A stretch of DNA of 64,000 nt from an uncultured Prochlorococcus sp. GTDB lineage: Bacteria > Cyanobacteriota > Cyanobacteriia > PCC-6307 > Cyanobiaceae. Position 1 is the stretch's first letter, and every line of letters starts with the position of its first letter. The position numbers and the translations under genes were made by a program. Positions 1 to 11,000 of the stretch are shown in pieces. Under the pieces are notes generated by a model. It was given only the letters and a program-made list of their open reading frames with translations, had not been told where the DNA came from and did not search any database. The stretch spans positions 1-64,000 of the forward strand of contig CACFCB010000002.1 in NCBI GenBank assembly GCA_902564695.1. Direction: 5' to 3'.

Positions 1-58
1 TTAAAAAAATATTATGCTCAACTGTTTTTACGAAGTATTTAAAATCTTCTCTACTCAT
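1..58 (-). CDS. Possible Nif11-type small protein, N-terminus only (partial at window edge)
   Basis: An ATG at 58 on the minus strand opens a frame that stays open to base 1, giving 19 residues starting MSREDFKYFVKTVEHN. The pattern (MS-x-E/D-x-hydrophobic-x-x-F-hydrophobic, then a charged helix) resembles the start of Nif11-domain proteins. These are common small proteins in marine picocyanobacteria and include the leader peptides of lanthipeptide (prochlorosin) precursors. The rest of the gene lies outside the window, so neither its length nor any core peptide can be seen. It is downstream of petE on the same strand, but a strong terminator separates them. Assignment rests on 19 residues only. 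Confidence 0.4.
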   Translation of the reverse strand, partial: MSREDFKYFVKTVEHNIFL

Positions 59-113
59 TATTTGTTTTTACTTCAGTTTATTTTATTTTATGTCTAAATA
101 CATTTTTTTCAAT

Positions 114-142
114 AAAAAAAGATGGGGTTGGACCCCATCTTT
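114..142 (-). terminator. Rho-independent terminator of petE
   Basis: An 11 bp perfect stem (118-128 with 132-142, arms AAAGATGGGGT and ACCCCATCTTT) closes a 3-base loop (TGG). The A run at 114-120 reads as a U tract on the minus strand. It lies 21 bp past the petE stop. This is one of the cleanest hairpins in the window. Confidence 0.9.
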
Positions 143-162
143 GAAAAATTTAAAATTAATTC

Positions 163-513
163 TTACTTTACTACGACTTTGCCAACCATACCTGCACCTC
201 TATGAGGCTCGCAGTAGAAATCGTAAGTTCCTGCAGTGCTAAAGGTTCTTTCCCATGACTCACCAGGGGCAAAAGCTAAATCTGGATGACTAAGATCATC
301 GTTACCGTCGAAGACGGCATTATGTGGGGCAAGCTTGTTATTAACAAACTTTACTGTGTCACCAGCACTGATATTTAAAGTGCTTGGTTCAAAAGCAAGC
401 ATTCCAGCATCAGTTCCAAGTTTGACTTCAACAGTTGCAGCATTCACATTTGATATTCCCAAAGAAAGGAAAACAAGGAATGCAAATAACGCAGATGTAA
501 TAGAACGAATCAT
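163..513 (-). CDS. petE: Plastocyanin precursor
   Basis: Blue copper protein that carries electrons from cytochrome b6f to photosystem I in the thylakoid lumen. The 116-residue product begins with a Sec signal peptide (basic MIR, hydrophobic core, likely cleavage after residue 25, VNA). The mature part is about 91 residues, slightly short for a plastocyanin. The type-1 copper ligands are all visible: His64 (APHNAVF), Cys101, His104 and Met109 ([10 protein letters not shown]). It starts with ATG and is followed by a strong terminator, so it is probably transcribed alone. No cytochrome c6 gene is seen nearby. Assignment is secure. Confidence 0.97.
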   Translation of the reverse strand: MIRSITSALFAFLVFLSLGISNVNAATVEVKLGTDAGMLAFEPSTLNISAGDTVKFVNNKLAPHNAVFDGNDDLSHPDLAFAPGESWERTFSTAGTYDFYCEPHRGAGMVGKVVVK

Positions 514-567
514 GAAATTAATTCATTTTCTTTTTATATATTACTACTCTAGCTTCCTTGAGCCCTT

Positions 568-1554
568 TTAGGGATTAGTTAATCCTGAATTATGTAAAAC
601 TTGATTTAGTGTCTTGGCATAACTGATGCCGCCAAACGTTTCAGGGGAGGTTATGGGGTGATGGATAAAGTGTCTTTGCTTTAAGCTAAACCTGTCCCAT
701 TTCGTAATTTCAATAGGAAGTATTTTTATTAAAAGTTCAACAATCCAAGTATGAAGAGGGAATTGAGGGGTCCTTGACATTCCCTTCCAATCTAAGAGTG
801 CATAGATCGCTTGATCAATACTTATATAAGGTTGTCCAAGAACAAGCTTTTTTATTTTTGTTTTTGAAAGTTGTTGTTCAGGTTCGAAATGAGTAGTAGC
901 TAGATGACCGCAGATAAAGGCAATATCAGCAGCGTGAATAAAATGAAATCTTGAAAAGATTTTTATCCATCTTGCTAACCATATCCATTTAAATGCATCT
1001 CTAAGTCCTTCGGTAAGATAGCTCGTGGGGAATATGCTTTTGCCATCTAAGCGTCCCCCAAAAACTAATGTTGGAAATACTGCTATGATTTTTTTAGATA
1101 GTTGATGAGTTTCAAGTTCTGTGAGACATTGCGCTTTCGTTTGTATATATTCTGTTCCGTATTTAAAAGCTTCTGGTAATAAATTTAGGTTTTTATCTAG
1201 AACACTAGCAGTAGAAAAATAAATGATTTGTTTGATATTTGATGGATTTAGTAGATTAAATAATTTCTTTACTGCAATAATATTTACTTGTTTAGCTCTT
1301 TCTGGATCACCCCATGCAGTGGCTGTATGAATAACTCTATTAACTAATGAAATTTCGTTCTTGAATTTATTTGGATTTCTTAAATCTCCAACTAAAACCT
1401 TTACCCTTGGATCTTTTAAATTTATTGAAGTTATTTTGTTAGGATCTCTGACCCATAAAAATAATTTTGAATTTGAATTTTTTATTAACCAATTAGCTAT
1501 ATATTGGCCAACGCATCCGCTAGCTCCAGTAATCAGAATAATTTCGTTTTTCAA
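568..1554 (-). CDS. NAD-dependent epimerase/dehydratase (extended SDR family)
   Basis: A 328-residue Rossmann-fold protein. The N-terminal dinucleotide motif GASGCVG is at residues 10-16, and the catalytic pair is Y136-x3-K140 (YIQTK). The overall plan fits NAD(P)-dependent nucleotide-sugar epimerases and atypical extended SDRs of photosynthetic organisms. The start is TTG; TTGA overlaps the hemE stop (TGA at 1551-1553), so translation is probably coupled to hemE. The coupling suggests a housekeeping or pigment-related role, but the substrate cannot be read from the sequence. Confidence 0.85.
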   Translation of the reverse strand: MKNEIILITGASGCVGQYIANWLIKNSNSKLFLWVRDPNKITSINLKDPRVKVLVGDLRNPNKFKNEISLVNRVIHTATAWGDPERAKQVNIIAVKKLFNLLNPSNIKQIIYFSTASVLDKNLNLLPEAFKYGTEYIQTKAQCLTELETHQLSKKIIAVFPTLVFGGRLDGKSIFPTSYLTEGLRDAFKWIWLARWIKIFSRFHFIHAADIAFICGHLATTHFEPEQQLSKTKIKKLVLGQPYISIDQAIYALLDWKGMSRTPQFPLHTWIVELLIKILPIEITKWDRFSLKQRHFIHHPITSPETFGGISYAKTLNQVLHNSGLTNP

Positions 1555-2609
1555 GATGAAGTTTGTATAAGTTCATTTATATTTTTGCCAGCCTCAAAAA
1601 AGACCCTTGCATTTTCTTCTGGTGTGCCTGGAAGTATTCCATGCCCAAGGTTGAGAATATGTTTTCTACCTTTTGCTTTTTTAACTACATCAATAATTCT
1701 GGATTGGATCGCCTTAGGAGTACCAAATAAAAGTCCTGGATCTACATTACCTTGGACTCCAACTGTTTGAGGTAATCTTTTTAATCCATCTGCCATGTCT
1801 ACAGTCCAATCTAGAGAGACTATATCTACTCCTGTTTGTGCCATCCTTTCTAGAACTCCTGCACTTCCAGAGATATATAAAATCACTGGTGTGTCTGGGT
1901 GTTTTTCTTTTACTTTTTTTACTACTTTTTTTTGATAAGGCGCTGCAAACTCGTCATAGTCCTGAGGGCTTAATTGGCCTGCCCATGAGTCAAACATTTG
2001 AACAACTTGTGCTCCTGATTCTATTTGGTATGACAAGTAGGTCGCTATTGATTCTGCAAAATGATCCAGAAGTTGGTGAAGTAGATCTGGCTCTTGAAAT
2101 GCCATCGCTTTTATCACTGCATAATTCTTACTGCTTTTTCCCTCTACAACATAAGCAGCTAGGGTCCAAGGAGCACCTACAAATCCAAGAACTGCAGCTT
2201 TATTCCCTACACTTTCTCTTAGTCTTCCTAAAACTTCCCCGACAAAAGGCATGCTTAAATTTGGCTGTAATGGTTTTAAGCCTTTAATTTGATTGATGCT
2301 TCTTATTGGGTCATTAATTAATGGACCTTTACTCTCAACTATGTCAAAGTTAATTCCCATCCCTGGTAGGGGAGTCAAGATATCAGAAAAAAGTATTACT
2401 CCATCTGGTTGAAAAGCCTTGAAAGGCTGCATTGAAATTTCATAAGAGAGGTCAGGATTCTCTGATCTCTCTCTGAAACTTGGATAATTATTTCGAAGGT
2501 CACGATACACCTTCATATATCTGCCTGCTTGGCGCATCATCCAAACAGGAGGTCTGTCAACATTTTCTCCGCGAGCGGCACGAAGCAATAGAGGAGTAGT
2601 TTCGGTCAT
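1551..2609 (-). CDS. hemE: Uroporphyrinogen decarboxylase
   Basis: Cytosolic enzyme that removes four acetate carboxyls from uroporphyrinogen III to give coproporphyrinogen III, feeding heme and chlorophyll synthesis. The product is 352 residues, the normal family length. The family signature [12 protein letters not shown] is at residues 20-31, with the second conserved stretch [16 protein letters not shown] near residue 140. The C-terminal [14 protein letters not shown] is also present. ATG start at 2609. Its stop overlaps the TTG start of the downstream SDR gene. The 160 bp to glgB hold no gene. Confidence 0.97.
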   Translation of the reverse strand: MTETTPLLLRAARGENVDRPPVWMMRQAGRYMKVYRDLRNNYPSFRERSENPDLSYEISMQPFKAFQPDGVILFSDILTPLPGMGINFDIVESKGPLINDPIRSINQIKGLKPLQPNLSMPFVGEVLGRLRESVGNKAAVLGFVGAPWTLAAYVVEGKSSKNYAVIKAMAFQEPDLLHQLLDHFAESIATYLSYQIESGAQVVQMFDSWAGQLSPQDYDEFAAPYQKKVVKKVKEKHPDTPVILYISGSAGVLERMAQTGVDIVSLDWTVDMADGLKRLPQTVGVQGNVDPGLLFGTPKAIQSRIIDVVKKAKGRKHILNLGHGILPGTPEENARVFFEAGKNINELIQTSS

Positions 2610-2769
2610 TATTTAGTCCTTTTAAGCGAAAAACTTACATGAGGCAGTACCTTAAAAACCATGAAATACCTTTTCAGCGAAAGTTCGTCACACCTTTTGA
2701 ATTTTTACATCTAGGCGTCAGTTGAAATCAGTTTAAGGGGGAAGGTTGAAACATTTCTATTCCGAAGGA

Positions 2770-5037
2770 TTAATTATTTATAGATTTATGCTTTAGAACT
2801 AGAACACTTAGGGGAGGAAGGCAAAGATCTAAAGAATTATCATAGCTATGAATTCCGAATAAATCAGAGGCTTTTCCTCCCATATTCCCTAGGTTTGAGC
2901 CACCATATTGTTTTGCATCTGTATTGAAGATCTCTTCGTAAAATCCACTAATTGGGACACCTATTCGGTAGTTTGAATGTGCCTGTGGAGTAAAGTTTGC
3001 CACTATAATTAACCATTCGCCATTAATTTTTTCTCTTCTCATAAAACTAATTACTGAGTTCTTTTTGTCATCACAATCAATCCATTGGAATCCATAGTCG
3101 TCAAAATCATTTCGCCATAAAGCAGGCTCTTTTTTGTATAAAATATTTAAATCATCTACTAATTTTTGTATACCTTTATGTGGTTCGTAATTTAGTAAAT
3201 CCCATTGCAAATCATCCCATACATTCCATTCTTGGCGTTGACCAAATTCCATTCCCATAAATATTGTTTTCTTACCAGGATGTGTCCACATATAAGCAAG
3301 TAATGCTCTTGTATTTGCATACTTTTGCCAGTCATCTCCAGGCATCTTATGAAGAAGGTGACTTTTTCCGTGAACAACTTCATCATGACTTAATGCCAGC
3401 ATAAAGTTCTCAGTAAAGTTATAACAAATCGAGAAGGTAATGTTGTTTTGATTGAATTGTCTAAACCACGGATCTATTTCAAAGTAATCGAGCATATCGT
3501 GCATCCAACCCATATTCCATTTTAGATTAAAACCTAGTCCATTCATGTCAGTTGGTTTGGTTACACCAGTCCATGTCGTTGACTCTTCAGCAATAGAAAG
3601 TGCTCCAGGAAAATGTTGAAAAAGAACGTGATTTGCTTGTTGTAAAAACTTAACTGCTTCAAAATTTTCATTGCCTCCATCTTCGTTGGGAATCCACTCA
3701 CCCTCAGGACGAAGATAATCTTTGTACAACATTGATGCAACAGCGTCTACGCGAATTCCATCAATATGAAATTGATCAAACCAAAAGATTAGATTTGCAA
3801 CTAGAAAATTACGAACTTCATTCCTACTGTAATTAAAAATTAATGTGCCCCATTCTTTATGTTCTCCAATTCTGGGATCAGAATGTTCATATAGATGACT
3901 TCCATCAAAAAAAGCAAGACCATGTTGATCTTTAGGAAAATGGCCTGGGACCCAGTCAAGAATTATACCAATACCTTGCTTATGGCATGAATCAACAAAT
4001 TCACGAAACTCGTCAGGTGATCCATATCTGCTAGTAGGTGCATACCAACCAGTTACCTGATACCCCCAAGAGCCATCAAAAGGATGTTCTGAAATTGGCA
4101 TAAGCTCAATATGAGTGAAGCCTCTTTCTTTGACATAGGGAATCAATTTATTTGCTAGTTCTTTATAAGTAAGTAATCTTGATCCAGGCTTCATGTCAGC
4201 CGCTGGAACAGGAACTCTATTTTCTCCATTTGAATTGATAAATGGCTTTTCTGAAGAAGCATGCATCCAACTCCCTAGATGCATCTCATAAACTGATATT
4301 GGTTGGTCTAAGGGGTCTTTTTGGTCTCGTTGAGACATCCAAGACTGATCATTCCATTGGAATGAATCTATTTTCGAAATGACTGAGCTTTTTGCAGGCC
4401 TTATTTCATGCTGAAAACCATATGGGTCAGCTTTTTCATAACAGTGTCCTTTTTCAGTTCTAATTTCATATTTATATAAATCACCATCATTTAGACCTGG
4501 AATAAATAGTTCCCATATTCCTCCTAAACGTTTTTGCATAGGATGATGTCGACCATCCCACGAATTAATATTGCCAATTACTGAAACACTTCTTGCGTTT
4601 GGCGCCCACAAACAAAACATAACTCCTTTTTTCTTATTTATTTCTGTGAGATGAGCACCCATCTTTCTCCAGATGTGATGATGATTGCCTTCGGCAAAAA
4701 GATGTCTATCAATTTCACCCATCCATTCTTGTCTGAAGCACCAAGGATCATTTTGAATATGTTCAATCCCTCCACGGCTAACTTTTATTTGATAATCAGT
4801 CCCAGGATTTTTTTCTAAAATTCCTTCAAATATCCATTCGTGGTTGGGATTTTGTAGCTTAATTACTTTTCCCTCTATTAAGAGCTCAACTTCATTTGCT
4901 TCAGGCATCCATATGCGAACTATCCATTTATCTTTAAATGGTTGAGGACCTAGTATCGAAAATGGACTTTCATGTCTGCATTCAGAAAGTCTTTGACCGT
5001 CTTCTTTCAAGGAATCTAAAAGAATAGATATGGTCAT
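2770..5037 (-). CDS. glgB: 1,4-alpha-glucan (glycogen) branching enzyme
   Basis: GH13 enzyme that makes alpha-1,6 branches in glycogen. The 755-residue length matches long GlgB forms: N-terminal carbohydrate-binding domains, then the (beta/alpha)8 catalytic domain, then an all-beta C-terminal domain. Catalytic motifs are visible: [10 protein letters not shown] (nucleophile Asp near residue 431), AEES (acid/base Glu near 484) and SHDEVVHG near 550. It works with GlgA, encoded at 32926, to store fixed carbon as branched glucan. ATG start at 5037, with a 12 bp palindrome just upstream. Confidence 0.97.
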   Translation of the reverse strand: MTISILLDSLKEDGQRLSECRHESPFSILGPQPFKDKWIVRIWMPEANEVELLIEGKVIKLQNPNHEWIFEGILEKNPGTDYQIKVSRGGIEHIQNDPWCFRQEWMGEIDRHLFAEGNHHHIWRKMGAHLTEINKKKGVMFCLWAPNARSVSVIGNINSWDGRHHPMQKRLGGIWELFIPGLNDGDLYKYEIRTEKGHCYEKADPYGFQHEIRPAKSSVISKIDSFQWNDQSWMSQRDQKDPLDQPISVYEMHLGSWMHASSEKPFINSNGENRVPVPAADMKPGSRLLTYKELANKLIPYVKERGFTHIELMPISEHPFDGSWGYQVTGWYAPTSRYGSPDEFREFVDSCHKQGIGIILDWVPGHFPKDQHGLAFFDGSHLYEHSDPRIGEHKEWGTLIFNYSRNEVRNFLVANLIFWFDQFHIDGIRVDAVASMLYKDYLRPEGEWIPNEDGGNENFEAVKFLQQANHVLFQHFPGALSIAEESTTWTGVTKPTDMNGLGFNLKWNMGWMHDMLDYFEIDPWFRQFNQNNITFSICYNFTENFMLALSHDEVVHGKSHLLHKMPGDDWQKYANTRALLAYMWTHPGKKTIFMGMEFGQRQEWNVWDDLQWDLLNYEPHKGIQKLVDDLNILYKKEPALWRNDFDDYGFQWIDCDDKKNSVISFMRREKINGEWLIIVANFTPQAHSNYRIGVPISGFYEEIFNTDAKQYGGSNLGNMGGKASDLFGIHSYDNSLDLCLPPLSVLVLKHKSINN

Positions 5038-5053
5038 GACTTATGGCAGAAAT

Positions 5054-5065
5054 AGCTAATTAGCT
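5054..5065. promoter_or_regulatory. 12 bp palindrome upstream of glgB
   Basis: AGCTAATTAGCT is a perfect 12 bp palindrome, 16 bp upstream of the glgB ATG in the short gap to the preceding hydrolase gene. Position and symmetry would fit an operator, but AT-rich palindromes of this size occur by chance. Confidence 0.2.
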
Positions 5066-5093
5066 TAATCCTATGTAAGTAAATATTGAACCC

Positions 5094-6671
5094 CTAAGGT
5101 GAAATAAGTGCTTTGAATTCAAGTTTTGAGTGTTTTAGTAACAATGAAATTGTCGTTACTAGACAGTGAGGGCTTGGTCCTTGACAGATATATGAATTTT
5201 TACCCGGATTGATCCCAATTGCTGGCCATCCTGATCCAGATATTGAAATCCTTAAACGATCACCTTCGTTAACAGTTGCAAGTATTGGTTGAAGACTAAT
5301 TTTTTTATCTTTCTTTGTTCCTTTCTCGCAATTTGTAATTCTCAGAACACCCGTAGAGATTTGATTCACATAGTTATCAATATCTTTAGGAATTATTGAT
5401 AATGCAACAAATAGATCAAAACCTTCTCTATCACATTTAGTCTCTAAATGAAGAATAGGTATACCTTCTAGCCTCAGGTCTCGTGACAAGGGGATGCTTG
5501 TAAATACTGCGACATCGGAGCGAATATCTATGTTAATTCTATTTACCTGGCCTGGTGTATCGCTTAGATGCCCTCCAATGGAAGGAACAGGCCTCCATGG
5601 GTCGTGAACTAAATTAACTTCACCATTTCCTTTGTTATCTGGACTAGGCATTAGAGAACCTTCTAGATGACTGCTACAAGCCAAACCTTTACTAAAAAGA
5701 TTCCAGATTGGATAATCATTTTTTTCTGAGACTTCCCATCTCTTTGTCGTTTCGTTCCAAAGATTTATTTTAGGAAAAAATTGGCTGTCAATTTCTTTTT
5801 TTAGGTGTTTATTGAAGAAATTCAATTGGGTTGTCTGTACACCCTCCCACCATTGAAGATGAGTGCCGGGACCGATAAGTAAGTTGGGGTTACCTCCAGC
5901 ATTTTTCGCTTTCACAAAAATATCTAAAACCCCTTTTAAATGAGGATCCCACCATCCTCCAATTAATAGTAAGGGCTTTTTTAGCCAACTTTCTAAAGGG
6001 TCGTAACTTTCCCAATAAGAATTTTTACTGTGAGAAAGATTTAGCCATTTGTTTGCCATTCCCTCTGGATCACTTTTTTCAAGTAATTTGTAACCATCGA
6101 ATAAATATTTTTTTGATTCAATACTTTCACGAATTTCGTACCAAGCTTCCAAATTATTCTCTCTTTGAGCTTTTTGTGCTGCTAATTGCAAACCCCAACC
6201 AATCCCAAGATGCCACCAAAAAGCCCCTCCCTCACAACTCCAGTGATCTTTCTCTGAGACTCCAGTCATCGCTGGAATCATGCAGTCAGGTGGAGGAGTA
6301 TCTTCCTCAGCTATGAGTTGAGTAAACCCTTGGTAAGAAAATCCATATGTTCCTAATAGACCATTGCATTCAGGAAATGATCTAACCCACTTATGTGTTT
6401 CAGTTGTATCACCAGCTTCTTGATTAAAACCTAAAAATCTACCCTCAGAGTCCCCTTGACCTCGTACGTCTTGAATTACAACTAGATAACCATTATTTGC
6501 CCACCAAGATGGATGCGCATATGTGACTGTTGAAGCAATTTCTCTTCTATATGGCTGTCGCATTAGCAGGACAGGCCAAGGACCATTCCCTTGAGGCGAC
6601 CAGATTCGAGACCTTAGTAATGTTCCATCTCTAAGTTCTAAATTCTCATCTCTATAGCTTGTTGAAGTCAT
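5094..6671 (-). CDS. CocE/NonD-type serine hydrolase (X-Pro dipeptidyl-peptidase S15 family)
   Basis: A 525-residue alpha/beta hydrolase with the S15/CocE layout: N-terminal catalytic domain, helical cap, and a C-terminal jelly-roll (X-Pro peptidase C-terminal type) domain from about residue 300. The nucleophile elbow GTYGFSYQG places the Ser near residue 111. The acid (GGWWDPH, Asp near 240) and histidine (GPGTHLQW, near 270) follow in the expected order. No signal peptide is apparent, so it is probably cytosolic. The real substrate (peptide, ester or antibiotic) is not predictable. ATG start at 6671. Confidence 0.85.
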   Translation of the reverse strand: MTSTSYRDENLELRDGTLLRSRIWSPQGNGPWPVLLMRQPYRREIASTVTYAHPSWWANNGYLVVIQDVRGQGDSEGRFLGFNQEAGDTTETHKWVRSFPECNGLLGTYGFSYQGFTQLIAEEDTPPPDCMIPAMTGVSEKDHWSCEGGAFWWHLGIGWGLQLAAQKAQRENNLEAWYEIRESIESKKYLFDGYKLLEKSDPEGMANKWLNLSHSKNSYWESYDPLESWLKKPLLLIGGWWDPHLKGVLDIFVKAKNAGGNPNLLIGPGTHLQWWEGVQTTQLNFFNKHLKKEIDSQFFPKINLWNETTKRWEVSEKNDYPIWNLFSKGLACSSHLEGSLMPSPDNKGNGEVNLVHDPWRPVPSIGGHLSDTPGQVNRINIDIRSDVAVFTSIPLSRDLRLEGIPILHLETKCDREGFDLFVALSIIPKDIDNYVNQISTGVLRITNCEKGTKKDKKISLQPILATVNEGDRLRISISGSGWPAIGINPGKNSYICQGPSPHCLVTTISLLLKHSKLEFKALISP

Positions 6672-6680
6672 CTGTTACTT

Positions 6681-6950
6681 TTAAAATGTTTCAGGGCAAT
6701 ACAGCCCTCTTACATACATTGAGAGGATCTCTGCATCAACTTGGCTAATATTTTTTTGAGTTGAAATTGCTTGGATAGATTTTGGAGATCCAGCTGAAAT
6801 ATTTTCTTTATTAAGGTTTCTGAAATTTTCACAAATGGATTTTGCTTCATCAGGATTTCTTTTGACATTCTCAAGAAGCCTGGATTGTGCCATTGCTCCT
6901 TGACTGAAAACAGAAGATGTCAATATAAGTGTAATTAGTAAATTATTCAT
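6681..6950 (-). CDS. Small secreted or periplasmic protein of unknown function
   Basis: An 89-residue protein with a clear N-terminal signal peptide: the hydrophobic stretch NLLITLILTSSVFS is followed by AMAQ, with likely cleavage after residue 21. The mature domain is short and helical, with two Cys (in ICENF and LYCPE) that could form a disulfide in the periplasm. It lies 9 bp upstream of the hydrolase gene and may share its transcript. I do not recognise a named family. Confidence 0.7.
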   Translation of the reverse strand: MNNLLITLILTSSVFSQGAMAQSRLLENVKRNPDEAKSICENFRNLNKENISAGSPKSIQAISTQKNISQVDAEILSMYVRGLYCPETF

Positions 6951-7016
6951 TTAGTAAACTTAGTTAATTTTTCTTTGGATACTTTTTATTCTATTACCTA
7001 ATTGTTTTCGGGTACA

Positions 7017-7415
7017 TTAAATAATAGATTTTCTAGCTTTTTCTATTAAACAGTAGGCTTTTTGTAAATCTATTACTGGAGTTCGCCCAGTTTTTAAAAA
7101 TCTTTCAAATCGCCCTGTTCTCTTAACTAACTCTTGAGGGTTAAGTCTAGAAATCGCAATGTTTGAGATTAAGCCTGAATGCATTAATAAAGCAGCTTCA
7201 GAAGGTTCAATATTTAAAGTACATATAAAATATGCCATGCACCTTAGTCTTTTTAGATTCCTAACAGTACCAAGAGTCCCATGGATAAGTTTATTAATTC
7301 TTTCATCACTTAGTGATAATAAAGAGTCCCAGGAATTGATATTATTTGATAAAAGTATCTTTGCTTCTTGGTAAAAGCTTTTTGGTAGATCCTTCCCGAA
7401 TGACTTGTTATTCAT
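7017..7415 (-). CDS. DUF4332-like helix-hairpin-helix protein
   Basis: A 132-residue mainly helical protein. Its repeated pattern around LNPQELVKRTGRFERFLKTGRTP and the N-terminal SDERINKLIHGTLGTVRNLKRLR resembles the tandem helix-hairpin-helix arrangement of DUF4332 proteins in cyanobacteria. No catalytic residues are evident. Its ATG overlaps the end of the preceding Ycf51-like gene by 8 bp, so the two are translationally coupled. DNA or protein binding is plausible for the fold but is only inference. Confidence 0.6.
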   Translation of the reverse strand: MNNKSFGKDLPKSFYQEAKILLSNNINSWDSLLSLSDERINKLIHGTLGTVRNLKRLRCMAYFICTLNIEPSEAALLMHSGLISNIAISRLNPQELVKRTGRFERFLKTGRTPVIDLQKAYCLIEKARKSII

Positions 7416-7947
7416 AAGTCTCTAATAAGGTGTTTTTCTCGTGATCTTCTTTAACTATTTGATTTTCGATAGAGGAATAATTTCTTTCTGGCAATTCAAT
7501 TATTTTAGATTCTTTTAAATCTTTAATGACTTCGCCTAGGATTATGGGTTTGCTAATGCCATCTCCTTTTGACTCAATTTTTCTGAGTCTGATATATACT
7601 TGCGCCCCATTTCTTCCGCCACCTTTTAAATTTTCTGCTATTTGAAGCAAAGTTGGTTTAATAGCTTCTTCTGGGAAATCATTTGACGCCTGGGCGACAA
7701 CTAAGTCGTATCCATTGTCATAAACAATTGGAGCATATTTATATCCTTCTACATTGACTGGGGGGGTGTAACTTTGAGCAAAAGCCCAACAACTACCAGA
7801 TAACAACAGTGTAAAAATTGTTATGCCAGTAAGTCTAAACTTAATTCCCCAACCAGTTATGTAAGCTAAAATAGTTACTAAACCTAGGCCAAGGCCTCCC
7901 CAGGCTAGCCATCTAGTTACATCCTGGATAACTTCACTTATCGACAT
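7408..7947 (-). CDS. Ycf51-like protein (DUF2518)
   Basis: A 179-residue protein. Two N-terminal hydrophobic segments (about residues 14-32 and 36-58) are followed by a soluble domain containing YDNGYDLVVAQ and GAQVYIRLRKI. This matches the layout of Ycf51/DUF2518 proteins, which are encoded in cyanobacteria and some red-lineage plastids and have no established function. It starts with ATG at 7947, divergent from the tamB-like gene with 67 bp between them. The last 8 bp overlap the DUF4332-like gene. Confidence 0.65.
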   Translation of the reverse strand: MSISEVIQDVTRWLAWGGLGLGLVTILAYITGWGIKFRLTGITIFTLLLSGSCWAFAQSYTPPVNVEGYKYAPIVYDNGYDLVVAQASNDFPEEAIKPTLLQIAENLKGGGRNGAQVYIRLRKIESKGDGISKPIILGEVIKDLKESKIIELPERNYSSIENQIVKEDHEKNTLLETYE

Positions 7948-8014
7948 AGGCTGGTTTCTCCTGAATTGATTCTTTATAGTTTGTTGGCTCCCCCAAGTTT
8001 GAGAATAATGATTT

Positions 8015-11000
8015 ATGGGAGATGAGAGGGTTTCTAAAAGATTAACGCGATGGGGACTCGCAGGAACCTTTACGGCTTTTAGTGTCGTTTTGATTTCGAC
8101 TGGCGCAAATCTATTAGTCGAAAGAACTATAAGCCGCTTCTCTCCTCAAATAGAAAATGTATTATCTGTTTCACTGGGACACCCGTTGAAATTAGGTCCA
8201 TACAGGGGGCTAAGACCTTGGGGTGTTGAGTTAGGACAAACTAATTTGCTTCCTGGTCAAAGGGATTCTTCTTCGATAAATATTTCAACTTTAACTGTGA
8301 AATTTGCACCTTTTGCAAGTTTATTTAATTGGCAACCAGTAGCAATAATTAATCCAAAAGGAACTGAAATAAAACTAAGTAAAAATGATACTGGTTCTTA
8401 TTGGGTTATGGGCCCATCAGATAAATCTAAGAAAATAAATATTCAACTAAGGTTAAATTTAAAAAAACAAACTAAAATTATATTCAATTCAACTAAAACT
8501 ACATTATTAGCTAAGGGAAATCTTGCTCTCAATCTTAAAAAGAAAAAGATTTTTGGTGTGATTAATTTAGATTCTGAGGATCAAGGAAGTCTTTATCTGG
8601 CTGGAAAAGGATTTTGGGATGGATTGGAATTTAAAGCAAAAGCAAGGATAAATAAATTTAAATTGGAACTTTTACAGGAAATATTAGGAAATGACTCGAA
8701 TATTATTACTAAAGGGAATGTAAATGCTAATCTAAATATAGGAATAAGAAATGGACTTTTAAAATGTAAAGGAGATTTATCCTTAAATGAATTAACTCTA
8801 AAAGGAGGTATTTTGAAAGATGCCTTGTCTACTAATAAATCAAAGTTAAAGTGTAATAATAATAAGATTAAGCTAACTAATTCAAGCTGGAATTATGGTA
8901 AATGGGATATAGCTACTTCAGCTGAAATCCCATTATCTAAAACAAACAGAACTGGTATAAAAGCAATTTCTGAAATAAAAATAAAAGATTTTGATCATAG
9001 GCCTTTATCTTTGAAATTTAAATTACCAATTTCAATAATTAATAGAAGATTAGTATATGGTAATTTAAAAGCTAATTTTGATTTAGAATCTTTTCCTTTA
9101 TTTGCTTTAAATCCAATAGTAAAGAATTCATTATCTGGTAAATTAAATACAAATGGTGAGCTCCAAGGCCCACTCTCATCATTGAACTATAAAATAAATA
9201 TTGCTTTAGATAACCCACAATTTAATGGTATTCGTTTAAGAGAAAAATGGAATGGGACTTTTATTAGAATTCCTAAGCAAGAAGATTGGGGCAGTTTGAA
9301 AATGTCTTCAGAAATTAACTCTAACCCATCAAATATTCAAATTAATTTGAACAAAGAAGGTGATTTTAATAATTTAATTTTAAATAGATTGGGTGGCAAA
9401 ATAACTTTAAACCCTTTATCAGATTCTTTTGAATGGAAGGCAGAAAAATTTAGGTTGGATCGAATTGAAGTTGCTATTCCACCTGAGAAAAGCTTTAAAC
9501 GTATCTTTGGTGAAGTTAATGGTAATGGCATTCTTTCGTTAGACCCTTTATTTGTAGATGGGAAATTGAGTTTTGATTATCCTAGAATATTAGGATTGAA
9601 ACTTAAACAGGCAAAAATTCTTGGCAAATATAGTAATTCGAAAATTGATTTAAAAGGTGAATTAAGGCCAACAGAATATGGCAAAATTCTATTTAATATT
9701 TCTCAAGAACCTGAATTTAATTTGTTAGCTAAATTCAAGGAAGTTAGTTCTAGTTGGATTGCTTCTACATTTTTAGAGATTCCTAAGCTTGGATTGAAGT
9801 ATTCTGAGGCAATAGGTAAAGCTGAGGATTTAAGAAAAATTTTAATTGGATCTGCTAATGATTCAATAGATACCCAATTAAATGTTTTAAGTGATTCTCA
9901 GGCTTCATTTAGAGAAGAGATAGCTAAAATAAATAGTAGAAGTATTATTAATCCTTATGATCTTAAAGGGAATATTAATGCAGATATTCATTTAACAGGT
10001 CCAAGTCTACGTGATCTAAATTTAGAAGCAAAAGCTTCTGGTAAGATTTGGAGTAATGAATTGCAGGCCATAAATAATAAAGAAATAAAGCCCTTTAATG
10101 CAACTTTTTATGGAACATTAGGTTCCGGAGAGGGCCAATTCTCACTTTTAAATATTCATTTTTCTATGTTATCTTTAGTCGCCCCAATACCTTCAGAGAT
10201 TAATGGTTATTTTGGCTTAAATGCCAAATATAGTTTTGTTAAAGGAGCTTCAATAATTAATGCAGATCTTATTATTGAGGATACAAAAATTTTTGATAGA
10301 GATATTGTTTTAGATAAAGGAAATGTTTTACTTAAAGAAAATAATCTTTTTGTAGATATTGCTTTAAGGGATAAATCTTCGAAAAATCCTGTTGAATTAC
10401 TTGGCAATTTCCCATTGTCTAATTCTTTGCCCATGGATCTTAAATTGGAAAGTCATGGAGATGGATTGGCATTCTTAACTGGTTTATCTAAAGGAAGTTT
10501 GTCTTGGGTTTCTGGGACTGCAGACTTGAGTTTGCTTATTAGGGGGACACCCTCTCAACCAATATCCAATGGTTTTATTGTTTTACAAAATAGTGTTCTT
10601 CTTTTGCAGGATAAACAAATTGAAAATTTGAATGGTGCAATAGTTTTTGATTTTAATCGGCTAGAGGTGCGTGAATTAAGTGCAAATATCGGTCTAAACG
10701 GAATTATTAATAGTTCAGGTGGTATCTCACTATTTGATTCTCAATTGAGCGAAAAGGAACCATTAGAACTCACTATTGAAAAAATACGAGTCAAAACGGC
10801 ATTTACTGATGTAATTATTTCATCTAATGTTGTTTTCAAAGGCTCTCTCTTAAAGCCTCAATTGGCAGGAGATGTTCATATTTCAGAGGGCTTAATTTTT
10901 GCTAGAAAAGCAAATAATTCAGGTAATGATATGGCAAGCGAGAAGGAGCGAAATAAAGCATCTATTAAAAAAAGAATTCGTAAATTTCCAGAACAGAATT

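Noticed and set aside
335-571. Plus-strand frame over petE
   Set aside because: Antisense shadow of petE; the plastocyanin frame has all four copper ligands.
1838-2287. 149-residue plus-strand frame inside hemE
   Set aside because: Lies fully antisense to hemE, whose family motifs are intact; Leu-rich composition is a shadow effect.
3192-3386. Minus-strand 64-residue frame inside glgB
   Set aside because: Same-strand shifted shadow of the glgB catalytic domain.
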